Notes under the pieces: model-generated
The model's input: only the letters and a program-made list of their open reading frames with translations
What the model was told of the DNA's origin: nothing
Database searches by the model: none
Translations under genes and position numbers: made by a program
Origin: Prevotella sp.
GTDB taxonomy: Bacteria; Bacteroidota; Bacteroidia; Bacteroidales; Bacteroidaceae
Direction: 5' to 3'
NCBI GenBank assembly: GCA_017475265.1
Contig: JAFVFY010000129.1
Location: 1-64,000, forward strand
DNA: 64,000 nucleotides
Shown: positions 33,752 to 42,418 of the stretch, piece by piece
How positions within the stretch are numbered: position 1 is the first letter of the stretch
Layout: each line of letters begins with the position of its first letter

Positions 33752-34193
33752 TGTCATCCATACTTCCATCAGGATTGACTCGGTAAAGACGCTGGTTTGT
33801 CGTTTTCTGGTTCAGCGGTCCGAGGTGGCGTATGTAGGGGCCTAGCTTGATGTAGTCAAAGTCGGTCTTGTTTACATTTGCCGGTATGTAAGCCCTGCCA
33901 CTGTACCAGGCTACGCGGAACTCCGGGTGCTCCTCATGGATGTATTGTGCCAGAAGGTTCACTCCTACCTGGTCACCATCGCCGCCCATGAAAGCCAGGC
34001 AGGTGATGTCTTGACCATACTGGGCAATGAAATCGTCGATAGCATCTGTGTCCAGGGGAAGCCCGATGTCTTCCCACAGATAATGGCTATGGCAACCTGG
34101 ACAGCGGCATGGACAGCCGCTGATGTTAATGGCCAGCGTCACCTCATCGGGTATCTCCTGGAACACGATTCCCGTGTTTACATACTTCAGCAT
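33729..34193 (-). CDS. nrdG: Anaerobic ribonucleotide reductase activating protein (radical SAM)
   Basis: A 154-residue radical SAM protein of the NrdG type. The cluster motif is CPCRCPGC (C-x3-C-x2-C) in NISGCPCRCPGCHSHYLW, followed by LAFMGGDGDQVGVNLLAQYI (SAM-binding GGE-like region). NrdG puts the glycyl radical on anaerobic ribonucleotide reductase NrdD. No nrdD is in the window; here nrdG instead follows uxaB with a one-base overlap (TAATG), so the two would be cotranscribed. An activase for another glycyl-radical enzyme is possible but less likely given the C-terminal sequence. Confidence 0.85.
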   Translation of the reverse strand: MLKYVNTGIVFQEIPDEVTLAINISGCPCRCPGCHSHYLWEDIGLPLDTDAIDDFIAQYGQDITCLAFMGGDGDQVGVNLLAQYIHEEHPEFRVAWYSGRAYIPANVNKTDFDYIKLGPYIRHLGPLNQKTTNQRLYRVNPDGSMDDITSWFWK

Positions 34194-35635
34194 TAGATGA
34201 TGGTCTTTACGGCATCGAGCATACCCACCTGCTGAATGAGGTCGAGGTACTGTTTGACGAGTGCGTTGAGACCTGGCACCTTGTTGAGGTTCTCTTGCCA
34301 GATGAACTCTGCCGAGAGTACTCCGTCGGTAACCTTCTGCGTGTCGCCCGTAGCCCAGAGGTCAGCAAGCAGCTGCATGATCTTCGGGTCGTCGTTGGGG
34401 ATGATGTCGGTGCCGTCGGCGCGCTTGCCTCCCTTGTAGTAGGTGATAATGGCAGCAAGTCCGAAAACGAGTCCCTTTGGCAGTTCTCCCTTGCGCTCCA
34501 GATAAGTCTTCACGCCGGGCAGGTCGCGAGCCTGGAACTTCGGGAACGAGTTGAGCATGATGCTCGTGACTGCGTGATCAACGAACGGGTTGTCGAAGCG
34601 CTCCAGCACGTCGCCGGCGAACTTCTCCAGCTCCTCGATGGGCAGGTCGAGTGTCTGCATCAGCTCGTCGAACTGCACCTTGTGGATGTACTTGCCGATG
34701 ACCTCGTGCTGACAAGCATCGCGCACGATGTTCACACCAGAAAGGAAAGCCACGGGCGAGAGCACGGTGTGCGGGCCGTTGAGCAGGGTGACCTTGCGCT
34801 TGTGGTAAGGCTCCTCTGAGGGAACGAAGAGCACATGCAGGCCGGCCTTGTCGGCGGGGAACTCCTGTGCCACTTCGCGTGGGGCCTCGATGACCCAAAG
34901 GTGGAAGTTCTCGGCCTGTACGACGAGGTTGTCACGATAACCAATCTTCTCCTGTATCTGGGCAATCTCCTTGCGGGGGAAGCCCGGCACGATACGGTCT
35001 ACGAGCGTGGCATAGACGCCGCAGCTGTCCTCAAACCACTTGCGGAAGCCCTCGGGCAGTTCCCAGAGGTCGATATACTTACGGATGCAGTCCTTCAGCA
35101 CGTGGCCGTTGAGGAAGATCAGCTCGCAGGGGAAGATGATGAGACCCTTGGTGGGGTCGCCGTTGAAGGTCTGGTAGCGGCGGTAGAGCAGCTGCACGAG
35201 CTTGCCGGGATACGAGCTGGCGGGTTTGTCGTCAAGCTTGCAAGCGGGGTCAAAGGCAATGCCGGCCTCGGTGGTGTTAGAGATGACAAAGCGAATCTCG
35301 GGCTGGTCGGCCAGTGCCATGAAGGCTTCGTTCTGGCTATAGGGGTTCAGGCAGCGGCTGATGACGTCGATGCGCTCCAGCGTATTCACGGGCTTTCCGT
35401 TCTCACGGCCCTGCAGGTTGACGTGGTAGAGGCAGTCCTGGCCGTTGAGCCACTCAATCATGCCCTGTGCCAAGGGTTGTACGACGACGACGGAGCCGTT
35501 GAAGTTGGTCTTCTGGTTCGTATTCCAGATAATCCAATCGACAAACGCACGAAGGAAATTGCCCTCGCCAAACTGAATAACTTTCTCGGGCATCACGCTC
35601 TTAGGAGCGAAATGTTTGTTTAACGGTTTCAACAT
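34193..35635 (-). CDS. uxaB: Tagaturonate reductase (altronate oxidoreductase)
   Basis: A 480-residue member of the mannitol dehydrogenase family, close in length to E. coli UxaB (about 480). The NAD-binding start is VIQFGEGNFLRAFVDWIIW; other family segments are VNTLERIDVISRCLNPYSQN, CELIFLNGHVLKDCI and the catalytic KVTLLNGPHTVLSPVAFLSG (Lys-x4-Asn-x2-His). It reduces D-tagaturonate to D-altronate in galacturonate use. UxuB (fructuronate reductase) is the alternative, but length and the GPHTVLSPVAFL stretch favour UxaB. Promoter at 35678. Confidence 0.85.
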   Translation of the reverse strand: MLKPLNKHFAPKSVMPEKVIQFGEGNFLRAFVDWIIWNTNQKTNFNGSVVVVQPLAQGMIEWLNGQDCLYHVNLQGRENGKPVNTLERIDVISRCLNPYSQNEAFMALADQPEIRFVISNTTEAGIAFDPACKLDDKPASSYPGKLVQLLYRRYQTFNGDPTKGLIIFPCELIFLNGHVLKDCIRKYIDLWELPEGFRKWFEDSCGVYATLVDRIVPGFPRKEIAQIQEKIGYRDNLVVQAENFHLWVIEAPREVAQEFPADKAGLHVLFVPSEEPYHKRKVTLLNGPHTVLSPVAFLSGVNIVRDACQHEVIGKYIHKVQFDELMQTLDLPIEELEKFAGDVLERFDNPFVDHAVTSIMLNSFPKFQARDLPGVKTYLERKGELPKGLVFGLAAIITYYKGGKRADGTDIIPNDDPKIMQLLADLWATGDTQKVTDGVLSAEFIWQENLNKVPGLNALVKQYLDLIQQVGMLDAVKTII

Positions 35636-35677
35636 GTTAGATAGAATTAAATAGGTTTAGTGTTTTAAAAGTTTTGG

Positions 35678-35685
35678 CAAAGTTA
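35678..35685 (-). promoter_or_regulatory. Promoter for uxaB-nrdG
   Basis: TAACTTTG on the minus strand, 43 bases before the uxaB ATG at 35635. Confidence 0.6.
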
Positions 35686-35735
35686 CAACAATAATCCGTA
35701 ACGGAAAAAGAAAATAGCATTATTTAAAAGTATTT

Positions 35736-36923
35736 TCACAGATTTCTTAGCAAAATGCGAGCTGCGTTCTCTGGCGCGCTGTTTTTTCCCGATTCAGGGT
35801 TGTCGGTGTCATGGCTAGGTTTCAAACGCTGCATCACCTCCTCATAGCCCCGCAACATCTCCTCCCGGGCAGGGCCTTGGAGGATGCATTTCAGGTGGTG
35901 CTCGAGGTTTGCGACAGAGAATCCGTCGGCCACCAGTTCAGGCACCACCTCGCGACCAGCAATAAGATTGACCAGAGAGACGTATTTCACCTTGACGAGG
36001 ATTTTCCGCAACATGCCGAAGAGACGAGGCAGGGCGGTGGCATAACACACCACCTGAGGCACGCCGAAGAGAGCCGTCTCCAGCGTGGCCGTACCGCTGG
36101 TGACGAGGGCCGTGTGGGCGTGATAGAGCAGTTCGTAGGTGTGACCCTCGGGGAGTACGCTGACTTGATGGCCGCGAGTGAAGGACTCGTAATAGTCGTG
36201 GTCTATGCCAGGTGCTCCGGCAACGATAACCTGATAGTCGGAGGCCAGGCGGTCGGTGACGGCCAGCATCGGCGGAAGGTTGTCCTTTATCTCCTGCTTG
36301 CGGCTGCCGCAGAGCACGGCGATGATGGGGAGTTTTGAGGGAGTGAAAGGGGAGTGAGGAGGGAGTGAAGGGGGAGTGAAAGGGACGTTACTTTTGAACT
36401 CCTGTACCTCGTCGTAGGTCGGATTGCCCACATAGTGAATGGGATAATGGTGCTTACCCTCGAAGAAGTCCACCTCGAAGGGCAGGATGGAGAACAGCTC
36501 GTCAACGTCGCGCTTGATGTTCTTGATGCGGTATTCCTTCCAGGCCCAAATCTTCGGTGCAATATAATAGTATACATTATATTTATGAGGGTCGGCAACG
36601 TGGAGCCGGTGCACGTACTTGGCAATATTGAGGTTGAAGCCCGGATAATCCACAAGGATGACGCAGTCGGGCTGCCACTCCTTGATATCTTGCTTCGCAC
36701 GCCGCATGTTTCGCAGAATGGCAGGCAAATGCCTGAGTACGGGGAATAGACCCATATATGCCAGTTCACGGTAGTGGCGCACAAGGGCTCCGCCCACGGC
36801 TGTCATCTGGTCGCCGCCTATGAAGCGAAACTCCGCCTTAGGGTCACGACGCTTCAGTGCCATCATCAGGCGCGAGGCATGGAGGTCGCCACTGGCCTCA
36901 CCAGCTATCAGGTAGTATCGCAT
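35736..36923 (-). CDS. lpxB: Lipid-A-disaccharide synthase with inserted repeat
   Basis: About 395 residues from the ATG at 36923, where the family start MRYYLIAGEASGDLHASRLM begins; seven extra upstream residues are possible but are not conserved. Further motifs: FIGGDQMTAVGGALV, VDYPGFNLNIAKYVH, YYIAPKIWAWKEYRIKNIKR and the donor site AVLCGSRKQEIKDNLPPM. It is a GT19 enzyme joining UDP-diacyl-GlcN and lipid X in the inner membrane. Before PIIAVLCGS about 20 residues (SNVPFTPPSLPPHSPFTPSK) come from an in-frame GGGAGTGAA-type repeat arm (36339-36392). Follows surE with 34 bases between. Confidence 0.93.
   Translation of the reverse strand: MRYYLIAGEASGDLHASRLMMALKRRDPKAEFRFIGGDQMTAVGGALVRHYRELAYMGLFPVLRHLPAILRNMRRAKQDIKEWQPDCVILVDYPGFNLNIAKYVHRLHVADPHKYNVYYYIAPKIWAWKEYRIKNIKRDVDELFSILPFEVDFFEGKHHYPIHYVGNPTYDEVQEFKSNVPFTPPSLPPHSPFTPSKLPIIAVLCGSRKQEIKDNLPPMLAVTDRLASDYQVIVAGAPGIDHDYYESFTRGHQVSVLPEGHTYELLYHAHTALVTSGTATLETALFGVPQVVCYATALPRLFGMLRKILVKVKYVSLVNLIAGREVVPELVADGFSVANLEHHLKCILQGPAREEMLRGYEEVMQRLKPSHDTDNPESGKNSAPENAARILLRNL
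36339..36392. repeat. Single GGGAGTGAA arm inside lpxB
   Basis: Four to five units of GGGAGTGAA(R)GG end in GAAAGGGACGTTAC, the same arm end and first core bases as the inverted-array element at 52078. No opposite arm is present. It is in frame with lpxB and falls in a linker just before the C-terminal domain. Confidence 0.85.
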
Positions 36924-36957
36924 TGAACGTGAACCAATAACCAATAAACAATAAACA

Positions 36958-37785
36958 TTAAACAGTTTCCCAAGTGGACTTCATCTGACGCAGCATCTCG
37001 TAGTGGGTCACGTCGATGTGCGTGGGTGTGATGGCGATGTAGCCGTTACGTAGTGCCCAGTTGTCGGTGTCGTCAGCTTCTGGCTCGTCATTCTGGTAGT
37101 GACCCACCATCCAGAAGTAGTCATAGCCACGGGGATGATGGCAGCGCGTCACCTCGTTGAGCCATGAGCCATGAGCCATGCGGCAGACCTTCACCCCCTT
37201 GAAACTGGAAGCCACGACTGCCGGAGAGTCAGTGGCCATAGGAGTCGGCACCTCAGCTGTGCTTTCCTCCAGCAAGGGGAAGTTGATGTTGAGGCACACA
37301 CCCTGGGGAAGTCCCTCGCGCAACACACGCTCAGTGAACTGCTCTATGTAGGGGCGCAGAGGTTCGAAGTCGGCATCCGTCCTGTGGTCGCAGAGCGAGT
37401 AGGCCACCGAAGGGATATACTTCATGCACCCTTCGAGGGTAACGCCCATCGTTCCGCTGTAGTGGCTATTCACAGAGCCGTTGTCGCCGTGGTTAATGCC
37501 GCCGATGACCATGTCGGGGCGGCGCTGTAATATCTGTGAGAGCGCCATCTTCACACAGTCGACGGGAGTGCCGTTGCACGACCATATCTCCACGCCCGGC
37601 TCCCGATGGCGCAGGGTGAGCAGCAGCGGTGTGGTGGCCGAGAAAGCACAAGAGAAGCCAGAGCGGGGACCTTCAGGCGCACATACCACAATGTCGGCAA
37701 AGCGGCGCACCATGTCTACAAGACAGCGCAGGCCCTTCGCCTCGTAGCCATCGTCATTTGAGATAAGAATAACAGGTTTTTCCAT
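36958..37785 (-). CDS. surE: 5'/3'-nucleotidase SurE
   Basis: A 275-residue phosphatase with the SurE start VILISNDDGYEAKGLRCLVD (metal-binding Asp-Asp), CAPEGPRSGFSCAFSATTPL, SCNGTPVDCVKMAL and GGINHGDNGSVNSHYSGTMG. It removes phosphate from nucleoside monophosphates, thought to help in stress or stationary phase. Upstream of lpxB in the same direction with a short gap, a pairing common in Bacteroidetes. The start is the only ATG in front of the motif. Confidence 0.93.
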   Translation of the reverse strand: MEKPVILISNDDGYEAKGLRCLVDMVRRFADIVVCAPEGPRSGFSCAFSATTPLLLTLRHREPGVEIWSCNGTPVDCVKMALSQILQRRPDMVIGGINHGDNGSVNSHYSGTMGVTLEGCMKYIPSVAYSLCDHRTDADFEPLRPYIEQFTERVLREGLPQGVCLNINFPLLEESTAEVPTPMATDSPAVVASSFKGVKVCRMAHGSWLNEVTRCHHPRGYDYFWMVGHYQNDEPEADDTDNWALRNGYIAITPTHIDVTHYEMLRQMKSTWETV

Positions 37786-37816
37786 AATGTTAGTTTATGT
37801 ATAGACTATACATTCA

Positions 37817-37935
37817 ATGATGCCTCTATACATAGACAATAAACGGACTTTTTCAACAAATATAACGGAAGAATGTAAAGATAATAACCGGCTTCTGTTT
37901 CCTCCGTGGAAACAAATTTGTTTCCACGGAGGAAA
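37817..37935. repeat. Intergenic repeat shared with 63394-63600, with perfect palindrome
   Basis: From 37817 the sequence ATGATGCCTCTATACATAGA continues almost identically to 63394 onward, through CAATAAACGGACTT, CAACAAA and ATAACGGA. It ends in a perfect 38-bp palindrome at 37898-37935 (arm TTTCCTCCGTGGAAACAAA). It lies between uxuA and surE and is probably a small dispersed, possibly mobile, element; the palindrome may also end uxuA transcripts. Confidence 0.85.
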
Positions 37936-37954
37936 CATTGAGAACCTATGTGAT

Positions 37955-39247
37955 TCAGTCGAAGAATCCGGGCTGCTTGTAGGGGATGCCTAGCTCACGG
38001 TCGACGGTAGCGAGGATGCCCTGCACCTGGCCGAGGGCGAACATACGGCCTAGGAGGGTGTAGCCGGCATTGTGGCCGTGACTGCTCTCGTCCATGATAC
38101 CACCGGGTTGGTCGGTGAAGGTCATACCGTGGTCGACACGCATGGGGAGTTGAGAGTTGAGATTTGAGAGTTGAGAGTTAGCTGCACGACGCTGGCCCTC
38201 TTGCTCGAAGATGCGGCAGAGCTCGATGAGGTCGGCACGTCCGCCAAGGTGGCTGGCCTCGGTGAAGTCTCCATTGGGAAAGATGTGGCAAGAGCGCAGG
38301 TGAACGAAGTGGGTACGGGGAGCAAACTCGCGAGCCATCTCGACGACGTTGTTATAGGCTCCTGCGGAGAGCGAACCGGCACAGAAAGTGAGGCCGTTGT
38401 GCTGGTTGGGCACGGCATTGAGGAACCAGCGGATGTCGTCGGCAGTACGCACGATGCGCGGCAGACCCAGAATCTCGATGGGGGGGTCATCGGGATGCAC
38501 GCACATGTCCATGTTACACTCCTCACAGACGGGCATGATGGCCTCCAGGAAGTACTTCATGTTCGCGCGCAACTGAGCCTTGTCTATGCCTTTGTACAGG
38601 TCGAGAAACTCGCGGAACTTCTGTACCGGAGCCTCGTCGTTCTCGCTGAAGTTGCCAGAGACGAAGCCCTGGGTCTTGATGACGATGTTCTCCACCAGCT
38701 TGTGGTCTTTCTCGGGAGTCATGGTCTTGGCCAGCTCGTCGCACTCGGCCAATACGTTGCGGCCTTCACCCACACCAGCGGGAAATTCAAACTTCGCCCA
38801 CTCCTCGCGTGCACCCGGACGCTTCAGGATATAGATGTCGAAATAGGCGAACTCGGCGTAGTTGAAGTAGAGGTTCGTCGAACCGTTGGGATTCTGGTGC
38901 AGCAGGTCTGTGCGTGCCCAGTCGAGCACAGGCATGAAGTTATAGCAGATGCAATGGATGCCCTCTGCCGAGAGGTTGCGCAGGCTCTCCTTGTAGACCT
39001 CAATCTGCTCGTCGCGGTCGGGGCCAGCATACTTGATGGTCTCCACCACCGGCAGGCTCTCCACCACGCTCCAGCGCATGCCGTAGCTCTCGATATACTC
39101 ACGCAGGTCACGGATTTTCTCACGTGTCCAAACCTGTCCCAGGGGCACGTCGTGAAGTGCGGTGACGATGCCCTCAACACCAATCTGTCTCAACATGGCA
39201 AGCGTAATCTTGTCCTTCTTGCCAAACCATCTCCAAGTTCTTTCCAT
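37955..39247 (-). CDS. uxuA: Mannonate dehydratase
   Basis: A 430-residue enzyme converting D-mannonate to 2-keto-3-deoxygluconate in glucuronate use. Family segments: TWRWFGKKDKITLAMLRQIG, PVLDWARTDLLHQNPNGSTN, CEECNMDMCVHPDDPPIEIL and the metal-site run FVHLRSCHIFPNGDFTEASH, plus MRVDHGMTFTDQPGGIMDES near the end. E. coli UxuA has about 394 residues; part of the excess is ANSQLSNLNSQLP just before MRVDHG, an in-frame simple-repeat insertion (38147-38180). No kdgK, kdgA, uxaC or uxuB is in the window. Confidence 0.93.
   Translation of the reverse strand: MERTWRWFGKKDKITLAMLRQIGVEGIVTALHDVPLGQVWTREKIRDLREYIESYGMRWSVVESLPVVETIKYAGPDRDEQIEVYKESLRNLSAEGIHCICYNFMPVLDWARTDLLHQNPNGSTNLYFNYAEFAYFDIYILKRPGAREEWAKFEFPAGVGEGRNVLAECDELAKTMTPEKDHKLVENIVIKTQGFVSGNFSENDEAPVQKFREFLDLYKGIDKAQLRANMKYFLEAIMPVCEECNMDMCVHPDDPPIEILGLPRIVRTADDIRWFLNAVPNQHNGLTFCAGSLSAGAYNNVVEMAREFAPRTHFVHLRSCHIFPNGDFTEASHLGGRADLIELCRIFEQEGQRRAANSQLSNLNSQLPMRVDHGMTFTDQPGGIMDESSHGHNAGYTLLGRMFALGQVQGILATVDRELGIPYKQPGFFD
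38147..38180. repeat. In-frame GAGAGTTGAG micro-repeat inside uxuA
   Basis: GGAGTTGAGAGTTGAGATTT followed by more of the same, read on the coding strand as NSQLSNLNSQLP. It sits only a few residues from the conserved MRVDHG motif. Confidence 0.75.
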
Positions 39248-39281
39248 AGTTTTCTTGTTTTATGTTTTTAGGAATTTTGCG

Positions 39282-39289
39282 CAAAGGTA
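39282..39289 (-). promoter_or_regulatory. Promoter for uxuA
   Basis: TACCTTTG on the minus strand, 35 bases before the ATG at 39247. Confidence 0.6.
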
Positions 39290-39390
39290 CAAAGAAAAAG
39301 CGAAAGGGCAAAGGTCGTTACTTTTTTTTAGTATTATTCCCGATATTCGTTATTTTTCGTAAAAACCGCACATATATAAAAAATAATGTG

Positions 39391-39398
39391 TAATTTTG
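39391..39398 (+). promoter_or_regulatory. Promoter for the CotH/dockerin-like gene
   Basis: TAATTTTG, 27 bases before the ATG at 39425. Confidence 0.6.
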
Positions 39399-39424
39399 CA
39401 GCCAAATTACTAAAACAACTAACC

Positions 39425-42391
39425 ATGAAGTTACGACTACTACTATTTTCCCTGGTCATTTCGACCACCGTTTGGGCCGACCCCGATTTCTCGAAAGACA
39501 AGAAGTACCACATCGTTTGTTCGCAGTTCTCCGCAGGATGTGTTGTCGACGGAGCCTCTGCCCATCAGAACACGCCGCTCTATCATCTGCAGGAGGCGAC
39601 CACAGACGCGGAGACCTACTGGCTGATGAATGACGAGGGCGACGGATACTTCTCCATCAAGAACGCCAAGACTGGACAATACGTCACCTACGACGGGCAG
39701 CGCCAGGACTCGCCCATGCTGTTGCGCTACGTGAACATGACCGACGAGATGGACGGCAGGAACTCGCTCTGGGCCTTCATAGAATACACCGACGGCGTGT
39801 ATGCCATACGCAATGCCGAGAAGACCGACCACCTCTGGGATGTCCGTGTAGACAGCTACTGCGTGGGCACTTACTCACGCACCGAATCTCCCAACTCGAA
39901 CCAGCAGTTCCGCATCTTCGACGAAAACGACAACCTGGTGGGGGAGAAAAAGGAAGAGATTCCCGAGACGGACGATAAGTTCTATGTTTCGTCGTGGCTG
40001 GTGGCAACGGCAGACTCTCCCGACGGATGGACTTTCCAGACCGATGCCTGGAGCGACCCCGGCTTTGGAGACTACCGCAACGGAACGTCAAGAATCACTT
40101 CGCCTTTCCTGGAGCGTTGGAACGACAGCGCATACGGTGCCCTGGATGACAACGCCCTGAGCCAGACGCTCCACAACCTGCCTGAAGGCAACTACCAGCT
40201 GGAAGCCGACGTCATCGCCGTGCGCCAGTCTTCAAACGACTGGTGGAGCAGCACGCCGGAAGAGGTAGGCCACGGCGTGTTCCTCTATGCCAACAGTCAG
40301 CAGACAGAGTGTGGCACCAACGATGAGCGGCCACGTCATTACACTACCAACTTTACTGTAGACAGCAAAGGAACGGTTTCGCTGGGACTGCGCATCAACG
40401 GCACCAACGCCAACTGGGTGGCTATCGACAATTTTGAGCTTTACTTCCTGGGAACAGAGGAGGAACTGATTGCCGGAGAAAAGGCTAAGGTGAGGGCCGA
40501 GCTGGAGAGCTACTACGACAGTAGCTCGCTGGAAACACTCATCGATGCTTGTAACGATGACTTCAACGCCCTCGAAGTGCTGCGCCACAGTACCGACAAC
40601 ATGCCAACCATCGACCCACTGGGAGAAGGAATGATTGAACTGACCATCGACGGACAGGGACTCTCATGGGCAGAGAGCATAGAACTCTACCTGGTAAGCA
40701 CCTCAGAGGACATCTTCGGCACAGACTATACTGCCGTCATCGACTACGTCCAGGCTGAGGGATGGGACAGCCTGAAAATCAACGGCAAGTACGTGGCTCC
40801 TGGCGAAAGCTTCACCTTCTCCAAGGTCACCGCAGGAAAGTACTATTCCTTCACGGCCGCCAAGAAAGACGGCTCAAAGAAATACATCAGGCGTGTCACC
40901 TTCACCTCACTTCCCGTAGTGAGACTCTACGGTTCATTCAACAACAGCTACAGCGACGGATACATTCAGGTGATGGAACCCGGCTTGGGCTACATACCAG
41001 ACGTACTGAACATGAAGGCAAAATGGCGCGGAGGAATCACCAACGGCAGCGGAAAGCACAAGCGCAACTACCACGTCAAGCTGCAGAACGCGCTGGGCAA
41101 GAAACTAGAGACGGAGTTCTTCGGACTGCGACACGACAACTCCTGGATTCTGGAGTCGTGCCAGGTAGACATGAGCCGCATACGCAACCGAGTGCTCACC
41201 GACCTCTGGAACGACTTCTCCACCCCACCCTACTACATCGACAAGGACGACAGGGCCATGACCGGCACACGCGGACAATTCGTGGAGCTGATACTCAACG
41301 ACGAATACCGAGGCATCTACTGCATGACGGAAAACATGGACCGCAAGCAGATGAAGCTGAAGAAGATAGACGAAGCCACCGACGACACCGAGCAAGTCAC
41401 ACACGGACAACTGTGGAAGGCAAAGGACTGGTGCTACGCCGTGTTCATGGGTCCCAACCGAGGACACTACCAGCCCGCCAACTATCTCACCACCCCCAAC
41501 AAGAGAAGCGAAATGTGGGACAATTATGAAGTGAAGTACCCCGACTTCGAGGACTACGGCAACGTGACCGACTGGAGCCTGCTCTATGATGCCGTGGACT
41601 TTGTCTGCCACTCCGACGACGACGAGTTCCGTGAGCACGTGGCCGAGTATTTCGACATACCCGTGGTCATGGACTACTACATTCTCATGGAGACCGTCCT
41701 CGCCACCGACAACCACGGCAAGAACCAGTTCTTCGCCGTCTACGACAAGCAGGAGGACAAGAGAATCACTTTCGCCGTATGGGACATGGACGCCACCTGC
41801 GGACAGCGGTGGAGCGACCAGTACTACCACTCCTCGCTCATGCAGCCTGAGCAGGACTACGCCCGATACATCTATAACAACGAGCACGGCGAGAACAACC
41901 TCTACAAACGTCTGCGTGACACCGATGCCAATGACTTCAACATGCAGATGCGCCTGCGCTACCGTGACCTCAGACACAACAACCTGGCCACCGACAGCAT
42001 CCTCAGCCGGTTCCGCATCTACCTCAACCAGTTTAAGAAATGTGGGGCAGCACAGCGTGAGTACGACCGCTGGAACGGCGACAGCGACATCTATGGCTAC
42101 GACCTGAACTTCGATGACGAGATGGAATACCTCACCGACTGGTTCACCCGCCGCATGGACTATCTGGACACCGTGCGCTTCGACATTGCCTCTCTGCCTG
42201 AAGAATCTGTCAAGGGCGATGTGAACGGCGACGGCGTAGTCGACGTGGCCGACATATCCAGCATCATCACCTTCATGGCCGACGGTGGTAACGATGAAGC
42301 TAAAACAGCTGCCGACGTGAATGGTGACGGAACAGTCGACGTGGCCGACATCTCAAACGTGATAAGCATCATGGCGGGAGTTGAATCGTAA
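39425..42391 (+). CDS. Secreted CotH kinase family protein with dockerin-like C-terminus
   Basis: About 988 residues from the ATG at 39425, where a signal peptide MKLRLLLFSLVISTTVWA begins. Residues about 20-165 look like a beta-trefoil/ricin-like carbohydrate-binding region (YFSIKNAKTGQYVTYDGQ); 175-350 resemble a CBM-type beta-sandwich (NLPEGNYQLEADVIAVRQSS). The CotH domain covers about 500-860: WRGGITNGSGKHKRNYHVKL, RGQFVELILNDEYRGIYCMT and FAVWDMDATCGQRWSDQY, with the Asp of WDMD in the kinase-like active site. The end has two dockerin type I-like calcium repeats, DVNGDGVVDVADISSI and DVNGDGTVDVADISNV. CotH proteins of other bacteria phosphorylate proteins; the target is unknown. Stand-alone, followed 27 bases later by lpxD. 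Confidence 0.88.
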   Translation: MKLRLLLFSLVISTTVWADPDFSKDKKYHIVCSQFSAGCVVDGASAHQNTPLYHLQEATTDAETYWLMNDEGDGYFSIKNAKTGQYVTYDGQRQDSPMLLRYVNMTDEMDGRNSLWAFIEYTDGVYAIRNAEKTDHLWDVRVDSYCVGTYSRTESPNSNQQFRIFDENDNLVGEKKEEIPETDDKFYVSSWLVATADSPDGWTFQTDAWSDPGFGDYRNGTSRITSPFLERWNDSAYGALDDNALSQTLHNLPEGNYQLEADVIAVRQSSNDWWSSTPEEVGHGVFLYANSQQTECGTNDERPRHYTTNFTVDSKGTVSLGLRINGTNANWVAIDNFELYFLGTEEELIAGEKAKVRAELESYYDSSSLETLIDACNDDFNALEVLRHSTDNMPTIDPLGEGMIELTIDGQGLSWAESIELYLVSTSEDIFGTDYTAVIDYVQAEGWDSLKINGKYVAPGESFTFSKVTAGKYYSFTAAKKDGSKKYIRRVTFTSLPVVRLYGSFNNSYSDGYIQVMEPGLGYIPDVLNMKAKWRGGITNGSGKHKRNYHVKLQNALGKKLETEFFGLRHDNSWILESCQVDMSRIRNRVLTDLWNDFSTPPYYIDKDDRAMTGTRGQFVELILNDEYRGIYCMTENMDRKQMKLKKIDEATDDTEQVTHGQLWKAKDWCYAVFMGPNRGHYQPANYLTTPNKRSEMWDNYEVKYPDFEDYGNVTDWSLLYDAVDFVCHSDDDEFREHVAEYFDIPVVMDYYILMETVLATDNHGKNQFFAVYDKQEDKRITFAVWDMDATCGQRWSDQYYHSSLMQPEQDYARYIYNNEHGENNLYKRLRDTDANDFNMQMRLRYRDLRHNNLATDSILSRFRIYLNQFKKCGAAQREYDRWNGDSDIYGYDLNFDDEMEYLTDWFTRRMDYLDTVRFDIASLPEESVKGDVNGDGVVDVADISSIITFMADGGNDEAKTAADVNGDGTVDVADISNVISIMAGVES

Positions 42392-42418
42392 ATCGAAAAT
42401 TAGTAAATCGCAAATAAT

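Noticed and set aside
38171-39271. 366-codon open frame on the + strand opposite uxuA
   Set aside because: It is the complement of a well-supported enzyme gene, has no recognisable protein features, and arises from the codon bias of uxuA. The same holds for long antisense frames at 41105-41977, 45999-46898, 34835-35623 and 50065-50748.
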